A stretch of DNA of 64,000 bases from Rhodoferax sp. OV413 (GCF_900104385.1 NZ_FNJA01000001.1:96376-160375), one strand, 5' to 3'; shown: positions 31,023 through 40,591, counted from the first letter of the stretch. The notes: a model not told the origin generated them from the letters alone. Numbers and translations: made by a program.

Positions 31023-31952
31023 ATGCCATCTGATGCGCCTTTAACCCCGCAAATGCGCTCGGTGCTGCAGCGCATGGCGCGGGCCCAGCGCACGCCCATG
31101 CATTTGCTGACACCCCAACAGGCGCGCGATGCCTACGAGCAGGGCGCCGGCGTGCTGGAAGTGCCCAAGGCCGCCTTGGCGCGGGTCGAAGACTTTGTCA
31201 TCCCGGCCCGCGACGGCACGGCGCTGCACGCCCGGCGCTACGCCCCATCGTTTGACGCTCTGCCGACCCTGCTGTACCTGCACGGCGGCGGCTTCACCGT
31301 GGGCAGCGTGGCCACCCACGATGTGCTGTGCCGCGAACTGAGTCGCCTCAGCGGCTGCGCGGTGGTCTCGCTCGACTACCGGCTGGCGCCCGAACACACA
31401 TTTCCCACCGCAGTGCACGATGCCTGGGACGCACTGGCCTGGCTGGCCACCCAGCCCGCTGCCGGCCCGCTGGCCGTGGGCGGCGACAGCGCGGGCGGCA
31501 CCCTGGCCGCAGTCTGCGCCATTCTGGCCCGCGACGCCGGCATCCCGCTGGCGCTGCAGCTGCTGTTCTACCCGGGCTGCGCAGCCCATGCGGATACGCC
31601 ATCGCACAGCCGTTTTGCCCATGGCCTGGTGCTGGAGCGCGAGCACATCGACTTCTTTTTCGGCCAGTACCTGCGGCACCCGGCCGAGTACGAGGACTGG
31701 CGCTTTGCGCCGCTGAACGCGCCCGATGTGGACGGCGTGGCCCCGGCCTGGTTCGGCCTGGCCGAATGCGACCCGCTGGTCGACGAAGGCGTCATGTATG
31801 CCGACAAGCTGCGCCTGGCCGGCGTGGCCGTCGACCTGGAAATCTACCGCGGCGTGACCCACGAGTTCATCAAGATGGGCCGCGCCATCCCCGAAGCCCG
31901 CCAGGCCCACCAGGCCGCGGCCCAGGCCTTACGACAAGCATTAGATCTATGA
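31023..31952 (+). CDS. HSL-family alpha/beta hydrolase (esterase)
   Basis: 309 residues. The oxyanion motif HGGGF (about residue 90), YRLAPEHTFP and the nucleophile motif GDSAGG identify the hormone-sensitive-lipase group. The acid lies in ECDPLVDEG and the base in GVTHEF. It probably hydrolyses short-chain esters in the cytoplasm. Its stop overlaps the start of the next gene (ATGA), so they are coupled. Confidence 0.9.
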   Translation: MPSDAPLTPQMRSVLQRMARAQRTPMHLLTPQQARDAYEQGAGVLEVPKAALARVEDFVIPARDGTALHARRYAPSFDALPTLLYLHGGGFTVGSVATHDVLCRELSRLSGCAVVSLDYRLAPEHTFPTAVHDAWDALAWLATQPAAGPLAVGGDSAGGTLAAVCAILARDAGIPLALQLLFYPGCAAHADTPSHSRFAHGLVLEREHIDFFFGQYLRHPAEYEDWRFAPLNAPDVDGVAPAWFGLAECDPLVDEGVMYADKLRLAGVAVDLEIYRGVTHEFIKMGRAIPEARQAHQAAAQALRQALDL

Positions 31953-32386
31953 GCACCACATTGACCGTCGGCCCCTGGAGCGCCCTGGGCAGCGCCGCAT
32001 CGCAGGTGCGCAACGCCGTTTTCGTGCAAGAGCAGGGCATTCCCGCCGAGATGGAATGGGACGTGGCCGACCAGGATGCCGTCCATGCCGTGGTCTACGA
32101 CGCACAGGGCGCGCCGGTAGCAACCGGCCGCTTGCTGCCGCAGTCGCCCGGGGTGGCCCGCATCGGCCGCATGGCGGTATTGAAGACGCTGCGCGGCAGC
32201 CACCTGGGTCAGCGGGTGCTGGAAGCCCTGGTGCAAGCGGCCCGCGAGCGCGGCGACGTTGAGGTCTGCCTGCACGCCCAGACCAGCGCGCAAGGGTTCT
32301 ACGAGCGGCTGGGCTTCACGCCGCGCGGTGCGGTGTATGCCGAGGTCGGCATTCCGCACATCCAGATGTTTTTAAATATCGGCTAG
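31949..32386 (+). CDS. ElaA-like GNAT acetyltransferase
   Basis: 145 residues. The opening VRNAVFVQEQGIPAEMEWD is typical of ElaA/YjcF GNAT proteins. Motif A is IGRMAVLKTLRGSHLGQRVL, and the C-terminus has AQTSAQGFYERLGFTP. Substrate unknown. Coupled to the esterase gene. Its 3' end overlaps the convergent ygfZ gene by 15 bases. Confidence 0.88.
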   Translation: MSTTLTVGPWSALGSAASQVRNAVFVQEQGIPAEMEWDVADQDAVHAVVYDAQGAPVATGRLLPQSPGVARIGRMAVLKTLRGSHLGQRVLEALVQAARERGDVEVCLHAQTSAQGFYERLGFTPRGAVYAEVGIPHIQMFLNIG

Positions 32387-33277
32387 CAGTTCGTAGGGCA
32401 GGGGTAGCAAGGTCAGCGCGTGGCCGGCTACGCTGCCCACGGTCAGCGTGCCGTCCTGCATGGAGGCAATCTGCAGCGAGACGATGGCGTCCCAGCCGCC
32501 TTCGGGTGCCGCGGCGGCCTGCACCACCACGCCACAGGGCTGCTCGGTGTCGCTGCTGTGGAACACCTTTTGCCCCGCCATCAGGGCCGCATCGGCATGC
32601 ACGATGGCCGCGCGCCGCTTCAAGGTGCCGCGGAACTGGCTGCGCGCCACGATCTCCTGGCCGGGGTAGCAACCCTTTTTGAAGTTCACACCGCCGACCG
32701 ACTCGTAGTTCAGCATCTGCGGCACCAGGGCTTCGAAGATAGGCTGCGACACGGTGGCAATGCCGCTGCGCACCTCGCTCCACAGCCAGAGCTCTTCGCT
32801 CAGCGTCGGGCCGGTGGGTGCAGGGGCACTGGCCGGTGCCACCCGCAGAGCGCGGGCCTGGCCATCGGCCGGGTACAGCGAAATCGTCGTTGCGTCGCCG
32901 GCGGTGGCGATGCTCCAGGCGGGCTGCGGCGTGTCGGCAGCCTCGCCGACCAGGCCGTACAGGGCGAAGTCGGCTGTCGCATCGCTGAGCTTGGCCTGGG
33001 CGCGCATCACGAACATGCTCAGGCGCTTCAAGGTTGGCGCCAGCAGCTCACGGTGGCAAATCAGCAGAATTTCGGTCGGGCTGCGCTTGAAGCCGATGAA
33101 GCTGGCCTGCATGCGGCCCTTGGCATTGCAGAACGCCGCCAAGCGGGCCTCGGACTGCCCGAGCAGCGCAAAGTCCTGCGTCAACTGGCCGTGTAAAAAC
33201 TTGGCCGCGTCGGCGCCTTCGGCGCGGATCACGCCCAGGGTGGTGAGGGGGGCAGAGCCGTTCAGGGAATAGGTCAT
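32372..33277 (-). CDS. ygfZ: YgfZ/GcvT-like folate-binding protein for Fe-S cluster enzymes
   Basis: 301 residues from ATG 33277 (MTYSLNG); ATG 33292 would add five. The signature KGCYPGQE with its conserved Cys is present, in the context VNFKKGCYPGQEIVARSQ, plus FLHGQLTQDF and FCNAKGRMQASF near the N-terminus. YgfZ uses tetrahydrofolate to help maintain some iron-sulfur enzymes such as MiaB. It is divergent from mltG, its usual neighbour in Burkholderiales. Confidence 0.9.
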   Translation of the reverse strand: MTYSLNGSAPLTTLGVIRAEGADAAKFLHGQLTQDFALLGQSEARLAAFCNAKGRMQASFIGFKRSPTEILLICHRELLAPTLKRLSMFVMRAQAKLSDATADFALYGLVGEAADTPQPAWSIATAGDATTISLYPADGQARALRVAPASAPAPTGPTLSEELWLWSEVRSGIATVSQPIFEALVPQMLNYESVGGVNFKKGCYPGQEIVARSQFRGTLKRRAAIVHADAALMAGQKVFHSSDTEQPCGVVVQAAAAPEGGWDAIVSLQIASMQDGTLTVGSVAGHALTLLPLPYELLADI

Positions 33278-33324
33278 GGCCTGAATTATCATGCCCCATC
33301 ATTTTTCGTAGAGGCTGTAAGGTT

Positions 33325-34308
33325 GTGCGTCGTCTGTTTCTAAGTTTGCTTGTGCTGGCCGGCCTCTGCGGCGGTGCGGCCTGGTGGTGGTTAAACCAGC
33401 CGCTGGCGCTGGCTGCGCCCTCGCTGGATCTGTCGATTGAGCCCGGCACCAGCGCCCGCGGCGTGGCCCAGGCGGTGGCGGATGCCGGTGTGCAAACCCC
33501 GTCAGTCCTGCTGTACGCCTGGTTCCGGGTCTCGGGCGACGCCCGCCAGATCAAGGCCGGCAGCTATGAAATCAGCAGCGGCACCACACCCATCAGCCTG
33601 CTGCGCAAGCTGGTGCGCGGCGATGAAGCCTTGCGCGCCGTCACTCTGGTCGAGGGCTGGACCTTCCGCCAGGTGCGTGCCGCCCTGGCCAAGGCCGAGC
33701 AGCTCAAGCCCGACAGCTCGGCGCTCAGCGACAGCTCGGTGATGGCTGCGCTGGGCCGGCCCGGCGTGCACCCCGAGGGCAGGTTCTTCCCCGACACCTA
33801 TACCTATTCCAAGGGCAGCAGCGATTTCGCGGTGCTGACCCGGGCCATGCACGCCATGGACAAGAAACTGGCCGCCGCCTGGGCGCTGCGCCAGCCCAGC
33901 AGCCAGGCACAAACCCCCGAGCAGGCCCTGACCCTGGCCAGCATTGTGGAAAAAGAAACCGGCCAGGCCAGCGACCGCCCAATGGTGGCCGGCGTGTTCA
34001 ACAACCGACTGCGCGTCGGCATGCCGCTGCAGACCGACCCGACCGTAATCTACGGCCTGGGCGCGGCCTTCGACGGCAATCTGCGCAAGCGCGATCTGCA
34101 GGCCGATACCCCTTACAACACCTATCTGCGCACCGGCCTGCCGCCCACGCCCATCGCCATGCCCGGCACCCAGTCGCTGCTGGCCGCGGTGCAGCCGGCC
34201 CCCACCTCGGCCCTGTACTTCGTGGCGCGCGGCGACGGCAGCAGCCAATTCAGCAGCAGCCTCGAAGAGCACAATCGGGCGGTGAACAAATACCAACGCA
34301 AGCAATGA
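33325..34308 (+). CDS. mltG: endolytic murein transglycosylase MltG (YceG)
   Basis: 327 residues from GTG 33325. One N-terminal membrane helix (about 4-22), a LysM-like periplasmic subdomain, then the YceG catalytic domain with the essential Glu in ASIVEKETG and the conserved [12 protein letters not shown] motif ([14 protein letters not shown]) and [13 protein letters not shown]. It cuts nascent peptidoglycan strands and sets their length. Its stop overlaps tmk by four bases. Confidence 0.94.
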   Translation: MRRLFLSLLVLAGLCGGAAWWWLNQPLALAAPSLDLSIEPGTSARGVAQAVADAGVQTPSVLLYAWFRVSGDARQIKAGSYEISSGTTPISLLRKLVRGDEALRAVTLVEGWTFRQVRAALAKAEQLKPDSSALSDSSVMAALGRPGVHPEGRFFPDTYTYSKGSSDFAVLTRAMHAMDKKLAAAWALRQPSSQAQTPEQALTLASIVEKETGQASDRPMVAGVFNNRLRVGMPLQTDPTVIYGLGAAFDGNLRKRDLQADTPYNTYLRTGLPPTPIAMPGTQSLLAAVQPAPTSALYFVARGDGSSQFSSSLEEHNRAVNKYQRKQ

Positions 34309-34958
34309 AGCAGCCCGGCATTTTTATCAGCTTTGAAGGCATAGACGGCGCCGGCAAATCCAGCCACATCGAGGCCCTGGCGGCCGCGTTTCGAGCCCAG
34401 GGCAGGGCGGTCACGCTGACCCGCGAGCCCGGTGGTACGCCGCTGGCCGAGAAGCTGCGCGCCCTGGTGCTGAACGACGCCATGGACCCGTTGACCGAAG
34501 CCCTGCTGGTGTTCGCCGCCCGGCGCGACCATCTGCAACAGGTGATCGAGCCGGCCCTGGCGCGCGGTGAGGTGCTGATCTGCGACCGCTTCACCGATGC
34601 CACCTTTGCCTACCAGGGTGGCGGCCGCGGCTTCGATTGGGATGTGCTATCAAATCTAGAGCTGTGGGTGCAAGCTATACCTGCGCTGGGGGCTGATTTC
34701 ATTCGAAATCCGGATGCCACCCTGTGGTTCGACCTATCGCCTGAAGTGGCGGCCGAACGGCTGGCTACTGCCAGGGTGCCCGACCGTTTTGAGTCGCAGC
34801 CCGCCGAATTCTTCCGCCGGGTGGCCGAGGGCTACGCCAAGCGCGCGGCCCAGGCACCCCAGCGGTTTGCGCGCATCGACGCCGCCGTTAGCCGCGAGGC
34901 GGTCTGGCAGCAGATTGCCGCCGCGATGGTGCAGCGGCACTGGCTGGAGCAGGCATGA
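34305..34958 (+). CDS. tmk: thymidylate kinase
   Basis: 217 residues. P-loop [13 protein letters not shown](Y/F) motif [20 protein letters not shown] region [12 protein letters not shown]. It phosphorylates dTMP to dTDP for DNA synthesis. Residues about 114-135 ([20 protein letters not shown]) coincide with a repeat copy; the segment between the GGGRG helix and LWFDL is longer than usual. Middle gene of mltG-tmk-holB, joined by four-base overlaps on both sides. Confidence 0.94.
   Translation: MKQPGIFISFEGIDGAGKSSHIEALAAAFRAQGRAVTLTREPGGTPLAEKLRALVLNDAMDPLTEALLVFAARRDHLQQVIEPALARGEVLICDRFTDATFAYQGGGRGFDWDVLSNLELWVQAIPALGADFIRNPDATLWFDLSPEVAAERLATARVPDRFESQPAEFFRRVAEGYAKRAAQAPQRFARIDAAVSREAVWQQIAAAMVQRHWLEQA
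34644..34709. repeat. palindromic repeat family, copy R9 (inside tmk)
   Basis: GTGCTATCAAATCTAGAGCT, then GCAAGCTATACCTGCGCTGG, then ATTTCATTCGAAAT. AT-rich island in a GC-rich gene, in frame; it looks like a degenerate repeat copy absorbed by the coding sequence. Confidence 0.5.
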
Positions 34959-35968
34959 GCGAAGCCCTAAGCACTGGCGTTCTGCCGCCCTGGGTACAGC
35001 GGCAACGCAGCACCCTGCTGGCCCAGCGCGGCCATGCCTGGCTGCTGCAAGGGCCTAGCGGCCTGGGCCAGTATGGTCTGGCGCTGGAGCTGGTACGCGC
35101 CTGGCTGTGTGACGCGCCGACAGAGCAGGGCGCTTGCTGCCAATGCGGCAGCTGCCATGCGATCGAAGTACATGCCCACGCGGACCTGTGCCTGCTGATG
35201 CCCGAGGCCATGATGATCGAACAAGGCTGGCCCTTGAGCGAGAAAGCCCAGTCCGACATTGACGACAAGAAGCGCAAGGCCAGCAAGGAAATCCGCGTCG
35301 AGGCGATGCGCGAAGCCGTGGAGTTCTCGCAGCGCACCAGCGCCCGTGGCCGTGGCAAGGCCGTGCTGGTCTATCCGGCCGAGCGCATGAACCACATTAC
35401 CGCCAACGCGTTGCTGAAAACCTTGGAAGAGCCGCCGGGCGACGTGAAGTTCGTGCTGGCCACTGGCGCCGCGCACCAGTTGCTGCCGACCATCCGCAGC
35501 CGCTGCATGGGCCACAACATGGTCTGGCCGGATGCGGCCGAATCCACCGCCTGGCTGGCCGCCGAAGGTGTGGCGCCGGCCGATGCCCACGTCTTGCTGG
35601 CCGCGGCCGGTAGCCGGCCCGAGGATGCATTGCAATGGGCGCGGGCTGGACGGACGGCGCAAAGCTGGTCGGCCGTGCCGCGCGCGGTGGTGCAGGGCGC
35701 ATTGAATGTGTTTGCCGACTGGGGGCCGGCGCAGGTAGTCGACGCGCTGCAAAAGCTTTGCCACGACCTCCAGCTGGTGCGTGTAGGCGCTACGCCGCGC
35801 TTCTATGCGGCGGCCGACCTGCCAACCGCACCATCGCTGGCGGCGCTGACCCAGTGGGCGAAAGACCTGAATGCCACTGCGCGTGTCGTCGAACACCCAT
35901 TTAATGCAGGTTTGCTGCTGGAATCGCTGGTGGGCCGCGCGCAAAACGCCCTAAACTCGCGTCTTTAA
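34955..35968 (+). CDS. holB: DNA polymerase III delta-prime subunit
   Basis: 337 residues. AAA+ clamp-loader subunit: modified P-loop region [17 protein letters not shown] (no Lys, as expected for delta-prime, which does not hydrolyse ATP), zinc-binding cysteines in CCQCGSCH, and the sensor region [20 protein letters not shown] with IRSRC. It helps load the sliding clamp. Overlaps tmk; followed by a PilZ gene. Confidence 0.94.
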   Translation: MSEALSTGVLPPWVQRQRSTLLAQRGHAWLLQGPSGLGQYGLALELVRAWLCDAPTEQGACCQCGSCHAIEVHAHADLCLLMPEAMMIEQGWPLSEKAQSDIDDKKRKASKEIRVEAMREAVEFSQRTSARGRGKAVLVYPAERMNHITANALLKTLEEPPGDVKFVLATGAAHQLLPTIRSRCMGHNMVWPDAAESTAWLAAEGVAPADAHVLLAAAGSRPEDALQWARAGRTAQSWSAVPRAVVQGALNVFADWGPAQVVDALQKLCHDLQLVRVGATPRFYAAADLPTAPSLAALTQWAKDLNATARVVEHPFNAGLLLESLVGRAQNALNSRL

Positions 35969-35988
35969 CGCTTTCATGGTACGTGCCA

Positions 35989-36348
35989 ATGAGCAGTAAC
36001 AACGCCTCGCCCCGCCCCAGCGTCATCCAGTTAGCCATCAAGGAAAAAGGCGCACTGTATGCCGCTTACATTCCGATCTTTGCCGATGGCGGCATGTTCA
36101 TTCCAACCGTGCGCGACTACCAGCTGGGCGACGATGTGTACGTGCTGTTGTCGCTGCCCGACGATCCGCAACGCTATCCGGTCGCCGGCCGCGTCGCCTG
36201 GGTCACACCGGCACGCGCTGCTGGCAACCGCACCCAGGGCGTGGGCATCCAGTTTCCCAAAGAGGAAAAAGCCCGTTTGCTGAAGCTCAAGATCGAAGAG
36301 ATTTTGGGTGCCCATCTGGCCTCTGACCGGCCAACGCAAACGATCTGA
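35989..36348 (+). CDS. PilZ-domain protein next to holB
   Basis: 119 residues from ATG 35989. PilZ domain of the type IV pilus PilZ class: ALYAAYIPIFADGGMFIPT, YVLLSLPDDPQRYPVAGRVAWV, GVGIQF. The RxxxR c-di-GMP motif is missing, as in P. aeruginosa PilZ, which works by protein contacts with the pilus assembly machinery. The holB-pilZ-tatD order is conserved in many proteobacteria. Confidence 0.9.
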   Translation: MSSNNASPRPSVIQLAIKEKGALYAAYIPIFADGGMFIPTVRDYQLGDDVYVLLSLPDDPQRYPVAGRVAWVTPARAAGNRTQGVGIQFPKEEKARLLKLKIEEILGAHLASDRPTQTI

Positions 36349-36383
36349 TTTTTTACTGCTTTCGCCGCTATTGAGCGGTTGCT

Positions 36384-37178
36384 ATGTTCACCGATTCCCA
36401 TTGTCATCTCAGCATGCCCGACCTGGTCGCGCAGCTGCCCGCCATCCGCACCGCCATGGCGGCCGCCCACGTAGACCGTGCCTTGTGCATCTGCACCACG
36501 CTGGAGGAATTTGGCGACGTGCACGCCCTGGCCACCGGCTACGACAACTTCTGGGCTACCGTCGGTGTACATCCCGATAACGAAGATGTGCAGGAGCCCA
36601 GCCTGGACGACCTACTGCAACGCTCGGCGCTGCCCCGTGTGGTCGGCATCGGCGAAACCGGGCTCGACTACTACCGCCTGGGTGATCGCAGCGTGGCCGA
36701 TATGGAATGGCAGCGCACGCGCTTTCGCACCCATATCCGCGCCGCGCGCCAGGTGGCCAAGCCGCTGGTGATCCACACCCGCAGCGCATCGGACGACACC
36801 ATAGCCATCTTGAAGGAAGAGGGCGAAGATGGCTCGGCGGGCTCTGCCGGCGGCGTATTCCATTGCTTTACCGAAACTGCGGCGGTGGCCAGGGCGGCGC
36901 TGGACCTGGGTTTTTACATCTCGTTTTCCGGCATTCTGACCTTCAAGAATGCCCAGGACATCCGCGATGTAGCGGCTTTTGTGCCCATGGACCGACTGCT
37001 GATAGAGACCGACAGCCCGTATTTGGCGCCCGTGCCGTACCGAGGCAAAACCAATAATCCGTCCTACGTACCCTTTGTGGCCCAGCAGATTGCGCAACTG
37101 AAAAACACCAGCGTGGAAGAGATTGCCCACAAAACCAGCGCCAATTTTGACCGTCTATTCAACGGAGTTTTGGCATGA
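36384..37178 (+). CDS. TatD-family metal-dependent hydrolase (DNase)
   Basis: 264 residues. Metal ligands are FTDSHCHL (His6, His8), GIGETGLDYYR, PLVIHTRSASDD, FHCFTET and IETDSPYLAPVPYRG. TatD proteins are 3'-5' exonucleases or related hydrolases involved in DNA repair and degradation; YcfH-like by context. ATG 36384. Its stop overlaps the ankyrin gene by four bases. Confidence 0.93.
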   Translation: MFTDSHCHLSMPDLVAQLPAIRTAMAAAHVDRALCICTTLEEFGDVHALATGYDNFWATVGVHPDNEDVQEPSLDDLLQRSALPRVVGIGETGLDYYRLGDRSVADMEWQRTRFRTHIRAARQVAKPLVIHTRSASDDTIAILKEEGEDGSAGSAGGVFHCFTETAAVARAALDLGFYISFSGILTFKNAQDIRDVAAFVPMDRLLIETDSPYLAPVPYRGKTNNPSYVPFVAQQIAQLKNTSVEEIAHKTSANFDRLFNGVLA

Positions 37179-37834
37179 GACTTCACTTTAAGAAAATTGT
37201 CTATCTAGTTGTTCTAGCTGGATTTAATCTGGCGCATGCGGGTTCTTTTGAAGACTTTTTCATTGCCATCAAAAGAGACAACGCGGGCACTATCCAAAAC
37301 CTGCTCAAGCGCGGTTTCGACGGCAATACCAGCGACGAGCAAGGCCAGTCGGGCTTGTACCTGGCGCTGAAAAGCGAATCCCTGAAAGCTGCCAACACTT
37401 TGCTGGACTGGCCCAAGATCGAGGTAGAGACCCGCACCGCCAAAGACGAGAGCCCGCTGATGATTGCCGCTTTGGCCGGCGAGTTGGAAATCTGCCAAAA
37501 GCTGATCGCCAAAGGTGCCGACGTCAACAAGACAGGCTGGACGCCATTGCATTACGCCGCGACGCGCGGGCATATCGAGGTGATCCGGCTGCTGCTGGAA
37601 AACAGTGCCTACATCGACGCCGCATCGCCCAATGCCACCACACCCTTGATGATGGCCGCCCAGTACGGCACCACAGCCGCCGTTAAACTGCTGCTGGAAG
37701 AAGGCGCCGACGCGACGCTCAAGAACCAGCGCGGCCTGACGGCCTTGGACTTTGCACAGAATGCCAGCCGACCCGATGCCGTAGAAGCCTTGACCGCCGC
37801 CATGCGCACCCAGCGGCCTAAGGGGACTTGGTAG
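37175..37834 (+). CDS. secreted ankyrin-repeat protein
   Basis: 219 residues. A signal peptide (MRLHFKKIVYLVVLAGFNLA, then HAG) is followed by about five ankyrin repeats: FIAIKRDNAGTIQNLLKRG, GLYLALKSESLKAANTLL, PLMIAALAGELEICQKLIAK, TPLHYAATRGHIEVIRLLL, TPLMMAAQYGTTAAVKLLLE. Likely a periplasmic protein-binding scaffold. It is the last gene before the proposed dif site and has slightly lower GC at its 5' end. Confidence 0.88.
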   Translation: MRLHFKKIVYLVVLAGFNLAHAGSFEDFFIAIKRDNAGTIQNLLKRGFDGNTSDEQGQSGLYLALKSESLKAANTLLDWPKIEVETRTAKDESPLMIAALAGELEICQKLIAKGADVNKTGWTPLHYAATRGHIEVIRLLLENSAYIDAASPNATTPLMMAAQYGTTAAVKLLLEEGADATLKNQRGLTALDFAQNASRPDAVEALTAAMRTQRPKGTW

Positions 37835-37898
37835 CGGCCGGAACCTTGGATGGCTGGCCTGAAGACCTGCCAATTTCGGTGTGCTTGGCAAGTCAATT

Positions 37899-37926
37899 AC
37901 TTCATACGATGTATATTATGTTAATA
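37899..37926. other. dif: dif site (XerC/XerD chromosome-dimer resolution)
   Basis: XerC arm ACTTCATACGA, central hexamer TGTATA, XerD arm TTATGTTAATA. From the last A of the XerC arm, 16 bases (ATGTATATTATGTTAA) equal the E. coli dif sequence. The XerC arm is more divergent, as is usual. It stands in an AT-rich intergenic gap, and FtsK-type octamers on both sides mostly point to it. This marks the replication terminus. Confidence 0.85.
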
Positions 37927-37994
37927 AATAGATTGATGAAGCAAGGCCGTTGGGTTTGTTCTTGAAGCTAACTGTGTCAATGCTTTGGCCTCCA

Positions 37995-39014
37995 CTATCT
38001 TTCCAGCGCAACTGCTACCCGATGCGGCATCAAATGTTCCCGCGGCGGTTCACCGCCCCAGAGGCTGACCAGCAGCTCTACGATGCTGGGGCCAAATTCG
38101 GGATGCGGAATTTCGACCGACGTTAGCCAGGGTGCTAGCCAGGCGTTGAGAGGACTGCCATCAATGCCCACAATTTCACAATCATGGGGAACCTGCACTC
38201 CGCTCTCGCGGGCCAATCTGTGGACACCATAGGCGACCTGGTCGCTGATGCACATGGCACCACGGGGCCACGCATGGGGTGCCGAGAAATGCTGGGCTGC
38301 CGCGTAGCCGATCTCCAGATGCGATATCCCCGGCCCATCGGCCCGCCGGATGCGGTCGGCCGGGATGCCTCTGGCGATGACTCGGTCGCAAAAACCTTTT
38401 ACCCGCTCGCGTGTGGTGGACGATTCCCGTGATGGGTAGACCACGGCCGGTTCCTCCATGCCGCGGTCCAGCAGATAGTCGGCGGCAGCGGCGCCTGCGG
38501 CGATGTTGTCGGGACCGACAAACGAGCATTCGCCAAACGGGCTGCGTCGGCTGACAAAGACCATGGGCGCGCCGCGCTCCACGAAGTCGCGCAGCCCGGG
38601 GCTGGGTTGGCTGGCGACCATCACATAGCCCTGCACTACCTGTGAGCGCATCGCGTTCAGGTAGTCGTCTTGCAGGTCTGCGCGGTCATGTGTGTCGCAA
38701 AGAATCATCACGTAGCCGGCCTGCCGCAGCGCCGCTTCGGTAGAGGCGGCGATGGTGGCCATCACGGGGTTGTCGAGGTTGGCTGCCAGCATTGCAACCA
38801 AGCGGCTTTCGCGGTTGCGCAACGCCCGCCCTAGCTGGTTGGGATGGTAGCCCACGGCTTTGATGGCTTGCCGGACGCGCTCCACCGTTTCCGCCGAGGC
38901 GCGACGGGTTTCGCCGTTGACGATGCGCGACACGGTGGCAATCGAAACGCCGGCCTGCGCGGCGACAGTGGCAAGCGATACCGGGCCTACGCCTGGGCGA
39001 CTTTCGTCTGTCAT
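37995..39014 (-). CDS. LacI-family transcription regulator
   Basis: 339 residues from ATG 39014, preceded on its strand by AAGGAAAAC; an upstream ATG (39059) would add 15 unneeded residues. N-terminal helix-turn-helix SLATVAAQAGVSIATVSRIV with hinge helix region NQLGRALRNRESRLVA, then a periplasmic-binding-protein-like sensor domain (VGIDGSPLNAWLAPWLTSVE). It probably represses the divergent sugar importer and alpha-glucosidase by binding the palindrome in their promoter, with release by the sugar. Confidence 0.92.
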   Translation of the reverse strand: MTDESRPGVGPVSLATVAAQAGVSIATVSRIVNGETRRASAETVERVRQAIKAVGYHPNQLGRALRNRESRLVAMLAANLDNPVMATIAASTEAALRQAGYVMILCDTHDRADLQDDYLNAMRSQVVQGYVMVASQPSPGLRDFVERGAPMVFVSRRSPFGECSFVGPDNIAAGAAAADYLLDRGMEEPAVVYPSRESSTTRERVKGFCDRVIARGIPADRIRRADGPGISHLEIGYAAAQHFSAPHAWPRGAMCISDQVAYGVHRLARESGVQVPHDCEIVGIDGSPLNAWLAPWLTSVEIPHPEFGPSIVELLVSLWGGEPPREHLMPHRVAVALER

Positions 39015-39147
39015 GTTTTCCTTGATCTCCCTATTCAGCACAACCGCTTCAGGCGTCATTTTTTCCGTCGGTCATTGTCGCAGCCCTGGCGCTGCGCCCT
39101 TCTTCGAGCGGCCTAATCAGGGTTTTCCCGAGCGTACCCGGAAATCC

Positions 39148-39177
39148 TTGGTATTTTTGGCAAACGTTTGCCATAAT
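39148..39177 (+). promoter_or_regulatory. promoter of the sugar operon with embedded LacI operator
   Basis: TTGGTA (-35), an 18-base spacer, CATAAT (-10, five of six consensus). The spacer contains the perfect 16-bp palindrome TGGCAAACGTTTGCCA at 39158-39173, a classic LacI-family operator with central CG. Binding would exclude RNA polymerase. Confidence 0.75.
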
Positions 39178-39284
39178 AATTCACAGGCGGTGAAAATAGC
39201 GAAAAACGCGCTTTTCACCGAGCGATGGTCCGGCTCGGGCTGGCTACCGCACCGGAGAAAAACCACCCAAGAAAGCAGAGACAA

Positions 39285-40556
39285 ATGAAGTTCCAATCCA
39301 AATTTCTGAACCTGGCCATCGGCGCCGGACTGATGGGCCTGGCCACCGCCACACTCGCCGATATCCGTGTGATGTGCTACCAGGACGGCATCGAATGCGA
39401 CGTGACCGCCGACCTGATCAAGCGCTACGAGAAACAAAACCCCGGTGCCAAAGTGGCCCTGGACATCGTGCCCTACAAGACGGTGGTGGAACAGCTGCCT
39501 ATCCAGCTGGCTGCCGGGCAAGGCCCGGACATTGCCCGCGTGGCCGAAATCGGTGGCCTGTCGAAGAACTACATCGACATCGGCCCCTACCTGAAAGACC
39601 GCAAATACTGGGAAGCTAACTTTGGCAGCACCCTGCCCTGGATGCGCAACAAGGCGGGCGACAAGGGCATCTACGGCATGTTGTCGCAGCTCACCATGAC
39701 CGGCCCCTTCGTCAACAAGACGCTGTTCGAGCAGGCCAAGATCCCCCTCCCCGGCCCCAAGGCTACCTGGGACGAGTGGGCAGACGCGGCACGCAAGGTG
39801 GCAAAAGCCACCCAGACCCCAGCCGCCATGGCTTGGGACCGTTCGGGCCATCGTTTCGCCGGTCCGGCCGTCAGCTATGGCGCCAAGATATTCGACGCCA
39901 AGGGCAATCTGGCGCTCGACGACGGCTACAAGACCGCCGTGACCAAGTTCGTCGGCTGGCACAAAGATGGCACCATGCTGAAGGACGTCTGGGGCGGCTC
40001 GGGTGGCTCCAGCTATGCCGATACCGTGGGCGAATTCAAGAACGGACGGCTGGTGATGATTCTGTCGGGCTCCTGGCAGATCAACCGCATGCAAAAGGAA
40101 ATCGGCAATGCCTTTGACTGGGTGGCGGTGCCCAACCCTTGTGGCCCGGCCGCCTGCTCGGGCATGCCCGGTGGCTCGGCCTGGGTGGCTCTGAAAACCA
40201 CCAAGTCACCCAAGGAAGTGGCGCAGTTCCTGGACTTCATGGCGCAGGAAGCCAATGTGGCTGAATTCGCCTCGCGCACCAACACCATTCCGGCCCACGC
40301 CGAGGTAGCCAAGCGGGGCCTGGCGTACACCAGTGCCGGCCCGGCCGCCAAGGCGGCACTGACCGTGTTCACCAACGGCACGCCGACCGTAGCACCTGCG
40401 GCCTACGCACTGCAAGGCTACAAATACAACCGCGCGCTGATGCTGCCCACCGTGACCCGCGTCACCCAGGCCATCGTCGGCGAAATCAGCGTGGACGAAG
40501 CCGTCAACAAGATCAGCACGGACATGGCAGAGGCTGTCAAACAAGCCGAAAAGTAA
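39285..40556 (+). CDS. sugar ABC transporter, periplasmic binding protein
   Basis: 423 residues from ATG 39285 (AAGCAGAG upstream). Signal peptide ending in ATATLA-DI. Extracellular solute-binding family 1: AAGQGPDIARVAEIGG, MLSQLTMTGPFVNKTLFEQA, MILSGSWQINRM. By context with a GH31 alpha-glucosidase it likely binds an alpha-glucoside or maltose-type oligosaccharide. The stop lies in a 12-base tandem duplication (GCCGAAAAGTAA twice). Confidence 0.9.
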   Translation: MKFQSKFLNLAIGAGLMGLATATLADIRVMCYQDGIECDVTADLIKRYEKQNPGAKVALDIVPYKTVVEQLPIQLAAGQGPDIARVAEIGGLSKNYIDIGPYLKDRKYWEANFGSTLPWMRNKAGDKGIYGMLSQLTMTGPFVNKTLFEQAKIPLPGPKATWDEWADAARKVAKATQTPAAMAWDRSGHRFAGPAVSYGAKIFDAKGNLALDDGYKTAVTKFVGWHKDGTMLKDVWGGSGGSSYADTVGEFKNGRLVMILSGSWQINRMQKEIGNAFDWVAVPNPCGPAACSGMPGGSAWVALKTTKSPKEVAQFLDFMAQEANVAEFASRTNTIPAHAEVAKRGLAYTSAGPAAKAALTVFTNGTPTVAPAAYALQGYKYNRALMLPTVTRVTQAIVGEISVDEAVNKISTDMAEAVKQAEK

Positions 40557-40591
40557 GCCGAAAAGTAAGCGGCCATTCTGCGCTGATTAAT

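Noticed and set aside
37895..37930. Resemblance to loxP
   Set aside because: The sequence shares a few positions with loxP, but the XerD arm and centre fit dif far better and no phage genes are present.
37900..37941. CTTCAT...ATGAAG as a terminator stem after the ankyrin gene
   Set aside because: The arms are 6 bases and 30 bases apart; the sequence between them is the dif site.
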